From positions 26,720,423 through 26,784,422 of the forward strand of contig NC_063436.1 in the NCBI RefSeq assembly GCF_020379485.1: DNA of 64,000 bases, given 5' to 3'. The notes beneath the pieces are model-generated. The model was not told the origin of the DNA. It made no database searches and worked only from the letters and a program-made list of their open reading frames with translations. How positions within the stretch are numbered: position 1 is the first letter of the stretch; each line of letters opens with the position of its first letter. The translations under genes and the position numbers were made by a program. This DNA is from Brassica napus. Its lineage: Eukaryota > Streptophyta > Magnoliopsida > Brassicales > Brassicaceae. Shown here one piece after another: positions 47,601 through 59,603 of this stretch.

Positions 47601-48989
47601 TATCTTGCAAATGGGAAACCAGAAAGAAAGAAGACCAGGCTGGTGGCAAGGGGATACACACAAGTGTATGGAGAAGACTATCTAGACACCTTTGCACCAG
47701 TGGCCAAGCTTCATACAATCCGGATAGTTCTCTCACTAGCAGTGAACCTAGAGTGGGATCTTTGGCAAATGGATGTGAAGAATGCTTTCTTGCAAGGTGA
47801 ACTAGAAGATGAAGTATACATGAGGCCACCTCCCGGAATGGAAGAGATGGTGAAACCAGGGAATGTTCTTAGACTCAGAAAGGCTATCTATGGCTTAAAG
47901 CAATCACCAAGAGCCTGGTACCACAAGCTAAGTACTACACTGAATGGAAGAGGCTTTGTGAAGTCTCAAGCTGATCATACACTCTTTACTCTCACAAGCA
48001 AGCAAGGGATTGTGGTAATCCTAGTCTATGTGGATGATATCATCATCACTGGTAGTAACAAGGAGGGAATCAACTCAACCAAGACATTCCTCAAGACTGC
48101 ATTTGACATCAAGGATCTAGGAGAGCTGAAGTACTTCCTCGGCATTGAGATGTGCAGAACAAAGGAAGGATTGTTTCTGTCCCAAAGAAAGTATACTTTG
48201 GACATTCTAAAGGAGGCAGGAGACCTTGGAGGAAGAGTGGCCAAGACACCACTAGAAGAAGGCTACAAGGTTATGCGTGAGGGGGAGTTTGATGCAACTC
48301 CCTTTGAGGATGTCAAGAGGTATAGAAGAATGGTTGGGAAGCTTATATATCTTACTATCACAAGGCCGGATGTGTGTTTTGCTGTGAACCAAGTGAGCCA
48401 ACATATGCAAGCTCCTAAGGTACATCATTGGAACATGGTGGAAAGGATCTTGAGATACTTAAGAGAGGCGCCAGGTCAAGGAGTGTGGATGGCTTGCAAC
48501 AAGAGTACTGAAGTTGTTGGGTATTGTGATGCTGATTGGGCTGGAGATCGAGTTGATAGGAGATCAACCACAGGCTATTGCACCTTTATTGGAGGAAACC
48601 TAGTCACATGGAAGAGCAAGAAGCAGAAGGTGGTCTCTTGCTCAAGTGCTGAGGCAGAGTACCGATCTATGAGGAAGCTTACTAGTGAACTCATATGGAT
48701 CAAGGGACTGCTAAAGGACTTGGGCATAGAGATCTCCACGCCAATGACTATGCACTGTGACAATCAGGCAGCAATACACATTGCATCAAACTCTGTGTTC
48801 CATGAGAGGACTAAGCATATAGAAGTGGACTGTCACAAGGTGAGACAAGCAGTGGAGCAGCAAGTGATTCTTCCATGCTACACAAGAAGTGAAGATCAAC
48901 TAGCTGACATATTCACCAAGGCAGCCAGCAGCAAGGTTTGTGAGTTCATCCATCCTAAACTTGGACTCACGGATCTTCCATGTCACTGA
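44622..48989 (+). CDS. copia gag-pol polyprotein
   Basis: Uninterrupted 1455-codon frame; the ATG at 44622 fits best because upstream in-frame sequence is non-conserved leader. In order: UBN2-type gag; CCHC zinc knuckle from residue 253 (CDHCKKKGHGKDKC); aspartic protease (DSGA, D363); GAG-pre-integrase HHCC block (about 490-530); integrase catalytic D547, D609, E645 (35 residues between the last two); reverse transcriptase (YVDD at 1136-1139); RNase H (CDADWAGD, D1303). The order protease-integrase-RT-RNase H defines Ty1/copia. All catalytic motifs are intact and no stop or frameshift is seen, so the copy appears coding-competent. Gag and Pol share one frame, as is common in plant copia elements. 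Confidence 0.95.
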   Translation: MDTSENTKMVMIPVTLKGPNYLTWARLAKTALGDRGLWEVVEEGRPTKKTVLGEDGKEVVIADAGEKKKGQEDLMVLSIIQNSLAPSLQEAYAFCETSKELWDTLKKVYANKSNISKVYEVKGAINSLSQEDTDFDAHFGKFRSLWAELEMLRPATVDPDVLHERREQDKVFALLLTLNPGYDDLIRHILRNKELPSLDEVCAEIQKEHGSVGLFKRKGEMVMANQAEEAENKPAGVANKGYYKPEDRKVWVCDHCKKKGHGKDKCWILHPHLKPAKFRTEGRANYSGDIGETSNRSQAFEEKKQGHDDTIKKSDIEALIKALKESGNTLGTSLNATYHTPRGLFTSYQVAHQTERVKPLVIDSGASHHMISDVNLISNIEPVIGNVMIANGDKIPIKGVGTLKLFDKDSKAFYMPTFASNLLSVKRATTDLNCNVIFSPNEVVFQDIETLKLIGKGVTKGDLYLLEDAKTPSYLSSAFSSIPVLDHDVLWHARLGHPHSRALNLLLPDISFKNDGCEACILGKHCKTVFPKSSTIYEKCFDLIHSDVWTAPCISRENHKYFVTFIDQKSKYTWLTMIPTKDRVLDAFINFQTYITNQFNVKIKVFRSDNGGEYTSHGFKNYLAKHGILHQTSCPYTPQQNGVAERKNRHLMGVARSMMFQTNVPKRFWSDAVMTACYLINRTPTRILGDLTPYEVMNKRKPSIDHLRVFGCLCYVLQPDGQRNKLEPRSTKAVFLGYSTTQKGYKCYVPEARKVLVSRDVKFVESRGYFEKKSWDELKDLSQPSSDRADTLRRLMQNLGISLFPSAGTQETGAVPETVRAPQDSTTTPHPHPDPEWGNNNDHEAEGNDPNVHDPDEQMQQEADQTTDVNSGGVESSGQEDVQEVQQLRRSTRERKPVSNWNNTRVYFNAEAVAHPPSAVCSLAYYPEEHQAFVGSLDQEWIPRTYAEAMDNDEWRESVNDEMGAMERNNTWYETELPRGKKAVTSRLIHTIKYLANGKPERKKTRLVARGYTQVYGEDYLDTFAPVAKLHTIRIVLSLAVNLEWDLWQMDVKNAFLQGELEDEVYMRPPPGMEEMVKPGNVLRLRKAIYGLKQSPRAWYHKLSTTLNGRGFVKSQADHTLFTLTSKQGIVVILVYVDDIIITGSNKEGINSTKTFLKTAFDIKDLGELKYFLGIEMCRTKEGLFLSQRKYTLDILKEAGDLGGRVAKTPLEEGYKVMREGEFDATPFEDVKRYRRMVGKLIYLTITRPDVCFAVNQVSQHMQAPKVHHWNMVERILRYLREAPGQGVWMACNKSTEVVGYCDADWAGDRVDRRSTTGYCTFIGGNLVTWKSKKQKVVSCSSAEAEYRSMRKLTSELIWIKGLLKDLGIEISTPMTMHCDNQAAIHIASNSVFHERTKHIEVDCHKVRQAVEQQVILPCYTRSEDQLADIFTKAASSKVCEFIHPKLGLTDLPCH

Positions 48990-49118
48990 TCTCTCCTTCC
49001 ATGAAGTGTTCTACTCTTTTTCCTTGGTTAGGGTTTTGTCCCATGTGGTTTTTCCTAACTAAGTTTTTAATGAGGGAATAGCTTCATGGAGTCCAAGCTT
49101 GACTTGTCCCACATGGTC

Positions 49119-49133
49119 AAGCTTGAGGGGGAG
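49119..49133 (+). other. polypurine tract
   Basis: The purine-rich run ending GAGGGGGAG immediately precedes the 3' LTR and would prime plus-strand DNA synthesis. Confidence 0.85.
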
Positions 49134-49639
49134 TGTTGACATGAGAGCATGAATGACATAGAGGAAGAAGAGATCAAGTCAAGACATGCATCCGGAGTGA
49201 TCAAAGTGTGCTTGTCCGTACAAGTTTGATCTAAACTTGGCGTGCAAGACAAGATGAGACTTATCTGTGATCAAGGAGGATGTGATACTTGCCTTAAGAT
49301 ATTTAAATGATGTCGGCCAAGAGAAGGGATCCGTTGAAGAAGAGGACAAGGTGGTTCAAAGGAGAGAGAGCCGTTTGGTGCTGTCGCTTTCCACCTTTGC
49401 TGTGCGCACCTTGCCTTGATCAGTCCCCTTTGTTTATTCTTTTCTTCTATGTCAACTTGCCATTAGTTTATTCATTGTTGTATCTATTTAAGGCATGTAA
49501 CCAGAACCAAATGAATCAAGGAAATGAGTTCCTCTTCTCTTTAGTCTTATGCGATTCTCTCTCTCTCTCTCTCTCTCTCGATTCTCTTCACCTTCTTCAT
49601 AATTCTCATAATGGCTTAAACAAATCTCATATTCTTTCA
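49134..49639 (+). repeat. 3' LTR of the copia element
   Basis: 506 bp, same termini as the 5' LTR and identical to it by eye apart from one CT dinucleotide. Followed by the target duplication GGATT (49640-49644). Confidence 0.95.
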
Positions 49640-49905
49640 GGATTGTGTTGAGTGCAGCTACCTCTGTTTGGTTTCCAGTGAACCAGAAAACAATGTTTGA
49701 TTTACTCAGCAACAAAAGTGTTAAGGCTAATGGGATATCTTGATCGATGAAGCCTCCATAGAAGAAACGACCAAGATTCAAAAATGAAGAGCCCATAACA
49801 ACTGTGTCTCTGTTCTTCGAATCGTGTGAGTTTTCAAAATAGAATATGGTCTCCTTTGAGGAGGTTAAATTGGTGTCAATGTTTTTTTTCATTTTTTTGG
49901 GGTGC
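49640..49905 (-). other. unidentified open frame truncated by the copia insertion
   Basis: On the minus strand about 80 residues are open up to the insertion site, including MGSSFLNLGRFFYGGFID and an IPLALTLLLLSKS hydrophobic stretch. The frame then enters the LTR. Across the empty site it would meet a stop within about 10 codons, near 43920. I recognise no family. It lies downstream of the inhibitor-2 gene and could be a gene remnant or a chance frame. Confidence 0.35.
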
Positions 49906-50002
49906 AATTAAAATGCAAACAAGATGTTCTTAATTTCTTATAAATATAAAGTTCTACATATGTATAATCCAGAAATAACACCATAGTGTAACAATGTGTT
50001 CA

Positions 50003-51246
50003 TCAAGTAGAAGACGAAGATGACTTCCCTGAAGATATCGCATCCGCAGCACCTGGAGTGTTCTGTGAGATTGTTGCCTCTGGTTTACCTGTTTTGGCAC
50101 TATCGTCTCCTTCTGCGTCTTCACCATAGAAAGAACCACCAGAGGATCTCATCTCCTTTACCATTCGAAACTCGTCATAGTGCACCCGTCTATGTTCATT
50201 GAAACTTGTGTTTTTCTCTCCCTCAGGATCTGCAGTGCACAAAAAAAACAGAGATGAAGATATGATGACATGATGGAACTACTGAGTCAGCTTTGATGGG
50301 TATTTTGCGAAGAACCTTCTTCATTTTGATCTATTGGTTCTGCTTCATCCTCTGACGGGGTCCAGTCACCAGAATCAGATATGTGGCTAATAATTTTACT
50401 TGAAGAAGCTAAATCGTTCAGATCATTCTTTAGTTCTTCAGCACGATGCATTTCAACAAAGTTGTCAAACGATCTTACTCTAGAAGACAGAGAACCTGAA
50501 AAAAAATCAACCATAAAGAAAAGGAAAAAAAAAAACTAGTTCAAGTCACACTTCCAACTAGGCTGATAACAATTAAAACAGGACGCCTGCGGCAAATAAA
50601 ACATATATGTAGGCATTAAAAAAAACTGAAAATAGAGCAATGGACAAACCACCATCATCATCAATCATGGGGTACGGTGGGTGATAGGGTGTCTTTGGTT
50701 CAGTAATCTTCTGCCTAACAGGTTTGTTGGATTCAATTTCCACTATATTAGCTTCATCCCATTGTACACGTCCCCTGCCATTCAATATTAACATACTTGA
50801 TGATGCTACACCAAGAGAAGTTTTGCTAATAGCTAAAGAAAAAGGGACAATGTGTACAGCCCCTGAACCGTAGATAGGAAACATCCTTAGATAAACTTAA
50901 CAACAATTGCTATTCTGTAGTTCATGAGCCTTACGATGAAGACAAGAGTACTCTTACTATTCACTTTTGTGCTTGATTAGGGAAACTCATAAACATACAC
51001 AAGCAGGTATTCATTTGTCCATGTGTCATTTCCCTCCAGATGATCCGTTTAAACGCATGCTCTATCTAAATGATCAAATTTATCTAAAATTTTAAAACTC
51101 ATCTAAATGATTCATTTGAATTTTTTTTGTCTTTATCACTAAACAAACAATAATTCTCGTTTCCATCTATATGAACCATCTTGAAGAACAAACGAAAATG
51201 TCCAATGTAAAAGTAAAATGGGGGAAGGGGAAACATACTTTGTCAT
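50003..51246 (-). CDS. protein phosphatase 1 inhibitor-2 (I-2/IPP-2 family)
   Basis: Four coding exons on minus: 51246-51239 (only ATG ACA AA), 50774-50653, 50495-50316 and 50229-50003, summing to 178 codons plus stop. Inhibitor-2 binds and regulates type 1 protein phosphatase (TOPP in plants). Visible family motifs are [15 protein letters not shown] (residues 3-17), [11 protein letters not shown] with the conserved Thr of the GSK3-type site, an acidic EDEAEP/DQNEEG stretch, and the [16 protein letters not shown] helix, followed by a Ser-rich tail. Exon 2 reads [12 protein letters not shown], apparently with a three-residue insertion relative to what I recall of plant I-2. A tandem donor (GTG|GT, end 50650) would add one Gly. 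The Arabidopsis gene I know (AT5G52200) is on another chromosome, so this is probably a transposed or duplicated copy. Confidence 0.85.
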
Positions 51247-52211
51247 CTTGAGGTGATTATATACTCTTTCAGGCTTGACCAATATTATAGCTCGACCTGA
51301 TTGCAAGAAGAAAAAAAACTCAGGTTAGATTACGTACATGTTGGGCAGGTCTACACATTGATCATCATCTTCCTCTACTGTTAGGTAGGTCATACACCTA
51401 TCAAACCCAAATTCACACCAATTCGCAACTGTTTATGATATACAATTCAGACAGAGTCACCTTGCTTCCTATGGCACGACAGATTCTCGCTCGCTTCCGG
51501 AAGTTTTTTTTTTGTCTCGTCTCTCTTGGACTTTTTCTACCTCGTATGTTTACCCTCACCAAGGATCTCACGCTTTAAGAAGACGTGCGGTCAATAGCCG
51601 TCCGTGCATTTGACATTGACCATTATAGATTCTATGTTTAGCCACTAGAAATAGAATTATCCGTTAGATTCAACTGATTCACGTTGACTGGTAAGGGTAG
51701 TTTTGTAATCAGCTTCTTCTAGACATAAATAGAATGTATTTTGAATAGACCCAGTATGTTCTTAACTCTTAATAGAGTGTTTTCCGTTCTACACGCGATT
51801 CGTGTATTTTACTTGTTTTTTATTTTAATTTTTAATATCATATCAACTGTTTTGGTTCGTTTTTGAATTGTTAATGATTAATTATGTATGTAAAGAACTT
51901 TTGAAAGCTTTATATAGCAACAATCTTCGAAGAATTTCATAGTAAGGACTGGAAGCAAACTCTCTCTCTATATATACAAAAGGAAGATATTGATCAACTT
52001 AAGATACAAAAGAAACTCTGATTAAGACATATATGACATGGCACATTCTTAACTTATGATTGGCTGAATTTCTCATCTCTCCCTTGGGATGTTCTTGTTA
52101 ATACATAAATATTTTTGCCTGCACATTAGTAAAACCAATGCAGTGTTATCAAAACCTTGCATCGTTGCCGAAATGTTGATGATGTAATGGGTTTTAGTCT
52201 GATGATCTTTC
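51247..52211. other. inhibitor-2 leader/promoter and MSH3 3' flank
   Basis: A leader-intron acceptor for the inhibitor-2 gene is likely near 51300 (minus strand, TGCAATCAG). The first leader exon and promoter should lie at about 51350-51650. The remainder up to 52211 is AT-rich and includes the MSH3 3' UTR. The homeodomain gene FWA, which in Arabidopsis lies beside MSH3, is not found here. Confidence 0.45.
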
Positions 52212-55200
52212 CTACCTTGCTACTAAATCTTCTGCAATCTTCCAAGCATCTTTTAACAACTTGAATGATTTTGAAGGGTCGTCTTCAGAGAGAGCACATC
52301 TCAGGTCTGCAAACAAGTCACCTAAAACAGACATAGATTCTTCGGTGCGAGATTCTGGGGGTTCAGCATGTGCTTTTGGTTTCCCCGGTGACTCCATGAG
52401 ATGCTTTACGCTACTAACTGTTTTTCTCTCTCTTGCACGTACCTCAGCTTCCAAATTTGCAGCCATGGTAATGGCTCGATCTATACATGATGGAGGTATC
52501 TACAGTTAAATATAGAAGTGGAGATCAGCTTCCATGAGCGGACTAAAATGACTTCAATAATCATCTTAAACATCTATCTATATCTGAATGAACTTAATTG
52601 TGTAAGCATCTGCATGTGAGGCGGATGGGGAAATACAAAGAGACGGAGTTTACCTGGGCAAGCTGAGCAACCTTAAAACCAAAGCTCCTGCTGCAAAGGC
52701 CACGCACGAGTTTATATAGGTAGGTCACATTATCATGATCAGACCCGCCATTATCCTTCTGTGATGTCAGATACGAGACATGGTATGTACCAGCAGAAAC
52801 CGGGAAACTGTTACTGATCTCGGCTATTTCAGGGTAATGCGTGACAAAAAGAACCAAACATCTCTTTTCTACTAAGAGATGGTGTAGTGTTGCATAGGCA
52901 ATGGCTACACCGTCATGTGTGCTAGTGCCTCTTCCGAGCTCATCTATTATAACAAGCGAACGTGAAGAGCAGGTTCTGATTATGTGCGAGGCCTCACTTA
53001 ACTCCTCTAGAAAAGTACTTCGACCATGCTGGATACTGTCTGTAGCACCCATCCGAGTGAAAACACCATCAAGAACGTGCAGCTTGGCGAATGAAGCTGG
53101 TACAAAGGAACCAACCTGGGAAACCAGAATCATTTAGCATTCAACAGATGTAAAAAATACTAAAAACGGATAAGCTTATACTGCTAATCTCCATGTTACC
53201 TGAGCCATTATGGAAATTAAAGCAACTTGACGGATATAGCAGCTCTTTCCTCCCATGTTAGGTCCAGTGATAATCTGGCAATATTCCCCTTCTGCGTGCA
53301 AGCTTGTGTCGTTTGGGACGAAGTTATCTTGTAATATAGTCTCCAAAACCTGGGAAATTTTTGAAAAAGCAATGAATAATAATATTCCCAACTTGATTAG
53401 GCAAAGGAAGAGAAAAGAATAACAAGTGAGAGCAGAAGCATACAGGATGACGACCAGACTGTATGTTTATCTCAACTGGTTCACTGTCATCAACAAACAA
53501 AGGACACATATAGTTCTGCATAGGGGGAAAAAGAAGAACACAAGTTAAGAATTGAAAAGCAGTGACTGCTAGAAAATTTTGTGGGGTTTGTTCCTTTGGC
53601 AAACCTTATTTCTAGATAGAGTTGCAAAGGAGTGCAAACAGTCCAGCGCAGCAAGAGCTTGAATGGCAGCCTGAAAATCAATATAGTATCCAGCAAAACT
53701 TTTGAGAAAACTATCCCATGAAGCTCGGTTCACTATAGCAAGATGTTCTGTTGCTAGAGCTAGCTCGTCCAGTCCAGCTACTATTTCTGGGGGGTGATAT
53801 CGAATAGTCTTTTTGGTGCTATTAACTTTCACCCAATTGATAGGAACCTTGGCATCAACAGGCACCTGTATTAGAAAGAAATCATTAGCTTCAAATAAGA
53901 AACAAATACCCAAAATTTTAAAATATTGTTGTGTTTATACTTGGTACGCAAGAAGATGGATGTGAATGATGTCTAGTGGAATGTGCGCGAAATCATATTA
54001 ACACAAGCTTCCTTCTTAAAACCTTTTCTATTCTAAATACATGAAGATGCTTTTGGGGTAGCCATTTAGGTGCAGTTTCAAAAAGAATAAAAAAAGCTGC
54101 ACTCTTGTGGTAAGAAAGCATCATCTTAAAAATACGAGTTCTCAGGAGAGTACCTCTATTAAATGCGTGATCCCAGACACATCAAGAAAATCCAAATTTC
54201 GATTCGCGAGCTTCTTTCGATATGAAACTATCAAGGAATCTAGCTTTTCCCTGACAGCTAGAACTGCTTGGCGAGCTTCAGCAAGCTGTCCATAGTAAAT
54301 AACACAACTGAATTATGAACACACAAAATCGCCGCTAAAATAGAATCAGATCAGTGTTAAGGGCCTTTATGATGCATAAAACATAATGTAAAGAGAGAAG
54401 CGATTAAGGGTATATAAACCTCAGGAAATTGGTTGCTAGAAGTGATTAGTATGTCGAGCAAGTCTCCTCGAGCAGCCCCTTCCTTGTTGAGGGCAGAGAG
54501 AAGTTTCGCGGCATTGTCAACCACAGCAGGGGACGAAACAACCGAAATCAATTTTCTCAAAAGAGAAGACCGCACAGTTGCGGATTGCATACTCCTCGTT
54601 TCACAATATTGCTTTATGCCAAGGCGTTGAAGTTGCTTCCCCGCAAGTAAAATAGCTTCGATAACTGCAATGAACTTTTCACCCAGAAAGTTAAGAACTC
54701 TCAGGCCTCAGGTGAGGAAGAGAGGTAAACAAAGAACTAACAGGATATCTAAGAATAAATAAATGCTTTGGCCCATTGACATTTATAGCTCTACATATGA
54801 TTATCAAAAAATGAATGTCATTGTGAGGAAAGAGGATAGGACCCTGAACAATTTCTGTCAGATGCTACTACTATGCATCAGTATTTTTTTTGTTTGACTA
54901 GATATCACAAAAATACTAATACTCTTTATTGTTAGCCAACTTACTTCAAGAAAGAGTTTTATGATTAGTCATAAATGGTGCGCTATATGCCAGGCACATA
55001 TATAAGAGGGTAAAGGACAAGCCAAGTTTCACCTCTGTGGCTTTAGCAGTCCGATGAAAGATTCTTGTTATTCCACGTTGAATATCAGGTGATCTAGACA
55101 AGGCTGTCAAGACTGAGGAGAGCACATGATAAAACTCAGATGGTACAATTTTTCTCTCAGAACTTTGTTCATCTAACTCGTCGCTGGCCTGGGAAGAACT

Positions 55201-57326
55201 AGGAGATCCCATGCATGCAACAATCTCAGAAACAGCATCAAGGCGAGCCGATATCAAATTTCTATCGCAAAGAGGATGAGTCACCTGTCGAGTGAAAGTG
55301 TTACAAATCATGATCAGCGAAAAGTCCATCAACACTCTGTTTCTGAAAGGTAAGTATAGAAATCTATGTCCCTTCAAGAACTGATGGCCGTAAAATCTTA
55401 TTACTTTATTATAATACGACGACAATGTGGTTTATCCTTACAAAAAGCCCTTTGTGTCAAAGCTAAGAAGAAAATAAAATGTGTCTTACCCAGTGTCTAA
55501 GAAGCCTGGAACCATATACCGTAAGAGTCTGGTTCATATTATGGAATAAAGAGCCAGACTCCGATCCATCTGAGTTATTTCTTATAACCTGAAAAAGCGA
55601 CAACCTGTTTTAAAAGTACTTAAAAAGGACTGGAGTCTTAATATTCACTGAATATCACATTATGACAGGTAAAATAAAGCGGAAAGCACCTCCAACTGTT
55701 GCAGTGTATTGGCTGAGAGAGTCATCTCTGTGGTGCTTGATAAAGAGCGAATTGAAGCTCCCTCGAAAAGGATCCTTTCAAATCCAAACTGTTTGAGATG
55801 GCGCAGTGTCAGGGCAAGGGCTTTAACAGTCAGATGTGGCATGTTCATAATTGTCTGCACCATCAACAAGGCAACAAATTAGCAGGAACTGCAACAAGCA
55901 ACTAGTTTTATTGAAAAAAAAAACTACTAGAAAACATATATCATAAACAAAAGTTAAAGGTTTTAGAAATCAAATGACATACATGAACTGTCAAGCGAGA
56001 TATTTTCTCTTCAGCAGCCTCCACCTTGTTTTCTTTATCATCTTCTATGTTTCTTGCACTGAGATCTTCATATATTGAAACAATCTCATCTACTGCACTA
56101 CCATTGCGGAAACGATCCAGTGCGGCACGTTCCACTCGAACGTTTGAAGTAGGTCCAGCATATCCCAACAGAAACTGCCAAACAAAGATCCCAAGCGACC
56201 ATTCATCAGTACATGCATTTATATCAACCAAGAACAGAAGTTCTAGTATACTAAACTAATCCGTAGAATAAATTTTCAAACAGACAAAGATTCTTGTCAA
56301 ACAGTTCATCAAGAAGCATCCAGCGCACGATAACTAAAAAACCTAAAAACGAGCTTAAAATACCAAATGTAACATTGACTTATACACATATAACTGTACC
56401 TTCTCAGTTTGCTGTGAAAGAGGCTGGCCAAGCAACAACTCAGCTGGAGATAAGCTCAAAACCACAGCCTCTAACCCACTCCTCATGAAATTATCATTAA
56501 ACTCTCCATGAACAACTTCACCAGTAGAAATCTCAACGCCAACAACACCAACTCTAACATCAAAACTCGCTTCCAAACCACAACCTTTATTACTCTCCCT
56601 ATCAACTCTCTCATCCACTACACAAACCAAGAAATTACTCTGACCACCAAAACCTTCTTCACCAACACACCCGCCACTTATATCCTCAGCCGCCTCAAGC
56701 GTCGCTTTAGTATACAAACCCGATAAGCCACGGAAAAACGGACCGGCCCGGTTCGCTCCGTGGGACTTAATAGCCGCAGTTTCGGTCTGCTTCACCACAC
56801 CAACCTTGTACCCTGCATTCACCAGCCTCCTCACGTGGACATTGAGCCGAAACGTCGGTACGCTCGCCGTCATGAAGCTGTGATCCATATGAGCGTAAAT
56901 GCCCAACACACGCGCTGCTATCTCCGCGTCTTCTCCGAAGAATCTATACCTGTAACCAACTTCCACCATCAGAATCACATCCGGGTGCTTACTCTTCAGC
57001 TCCACCACCTGCTGTTCCAACGGCGTGTACTTAATCGAGGTTGTTACGGGGAGAGATTCTTCCTCCGGTGGAGGTTCTAGGAATCTCTGGAGGAATCTTC
57101 GGTGTAGATTGGGGTCGGGTTTGGGTGTGGGGTTTTGAGATGGTTTGGGCTTCTTGGGTGACGCGGCGGCGAGATGATCGGAGAGAAGTTTTCGCTTGGA
57201 AGGGGAGAAGGAGACGGTGGCGGAAATCTTCGGCGGCGGTGTTGACGATTCCTGATTCGGCGGCGGTGAGGGTTTGGGTTTGGGAGCGAAGAATCGAGAA
57301 ATCACCTGCTGTTTCTGCTTGCCCAT
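52212..57326 (-). CDS. MSH3: MSH3 DNA mismatch-repair protein
   Basis: Twelve exons on minus: 57326-56400, 56174-55983, 55854-55690, 55588-55490, 55284-55033, 54674-54420, 54285-54154, 53865-53605, 53515-53444, 53349-53200, 53115-52654, 52499-52212. Every exon is a multiple of three (all phase-0 introns), giving 1084 aa, close to the Arabidopsis length. MSH3 pairs with MSH2 as MutS-beta and recognises insertion/deletion loops in the nucleus. Features: PCNA-binding PIP box QQVISRFF (6-13), MutS mismatch-binding domain I (about residues 95-210), connector, core and clamp, Walker A GPNMGGKS (814-821), [10 protein letters not shown] signature (868-877), Walker B LVIIDE (889-894), then an HYPEI H-loop and a C-terminal helical dimer region. 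No break is seen. It shares a short promoter with CFIm25. Confidence 0.97.
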
Positions 57327-57650
57327 GGTTACTTCTTCGTGGCTATGGCGATTCGTTGGTTGCCAATTTTCGCGCGCTTTCTTAGGCTGCTGCTTGATAG
57401 TCTGGAGAAGAGTGACGAAGGCAAGCGGTCTGAGGAGATTCTTCTGGGCCTAATATTTAAATGGGCCTTTATACATGATTCCCTAATGGGCCATCGATGG
57501 TTTTGATTTGATACGGTGTCGTATTAGGAACGCGACTCTAGAAGTTGTAGTGGATACGGTGTCGTATTAACTCCTCCGTCAAGATTACTTCTCTGTCGCC
57601 GTCGCCGCCGAGATCAATCGATCGATACACAGAGAAAGAGAGAGAGAGAG
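57327..57650. promoter_or_regulatory. 324-bp bidirectional promoter of MSH3 and CFIm25
   Basis: The start codons of two divergent genes are 324 bp apart. The region has three TGGGCC site II-type motifs (57445-57450, 57462-57467, 57487-57492). It also has two copies of the interrupted palindrome ATACG-GTGT-CGTAT (57511-57524 and 57554-57567), 43 bp apart. A (GA)n tract (about 57632-57650) directly precedes the CFIm25 ATG. Site II elements are bound by TCP factors and are frequent upstream of genes active in dividing cells; their role here is inferred. Confidence 0.7.

Positions 57651-59603
<1,953 letters not shown>

Larger units (their letters stand above)
43940..49639 (+). mobile_element. complete Ty1/copia LTR retrotransposon, 5700 bp
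   Basis: Two LTRs (43940-44447 and 49134-49639) bound a single intact gag-pol frame. A 5-bp target duplication GGATT flanks it (43935-43939 and 49640-49644). Both LTRs begin TGTTGACATG and end TTCTTTCA. By eye they are identical except for one CT unit in a microsatellite (508 versus 506 bp), so the insertion is very recent. The primer-binding site and polypurine tract are intact. Confidence 0.96.

Noticed and set aside
49640..52211. FWA homeodomain gene expected by synteny
   Set aside because: No homeodomain or START-like sequence was found in any frame. The interval holds the inhibitor-2 gene instead.
57041..57385. Plus-strand 114-aa frame across the MSH3 start
   Set aside because: It is antisense to MSH3 exon 1 and its promoter; composition reflects the complementary Pro/Ser/Lys-rich coding strand.
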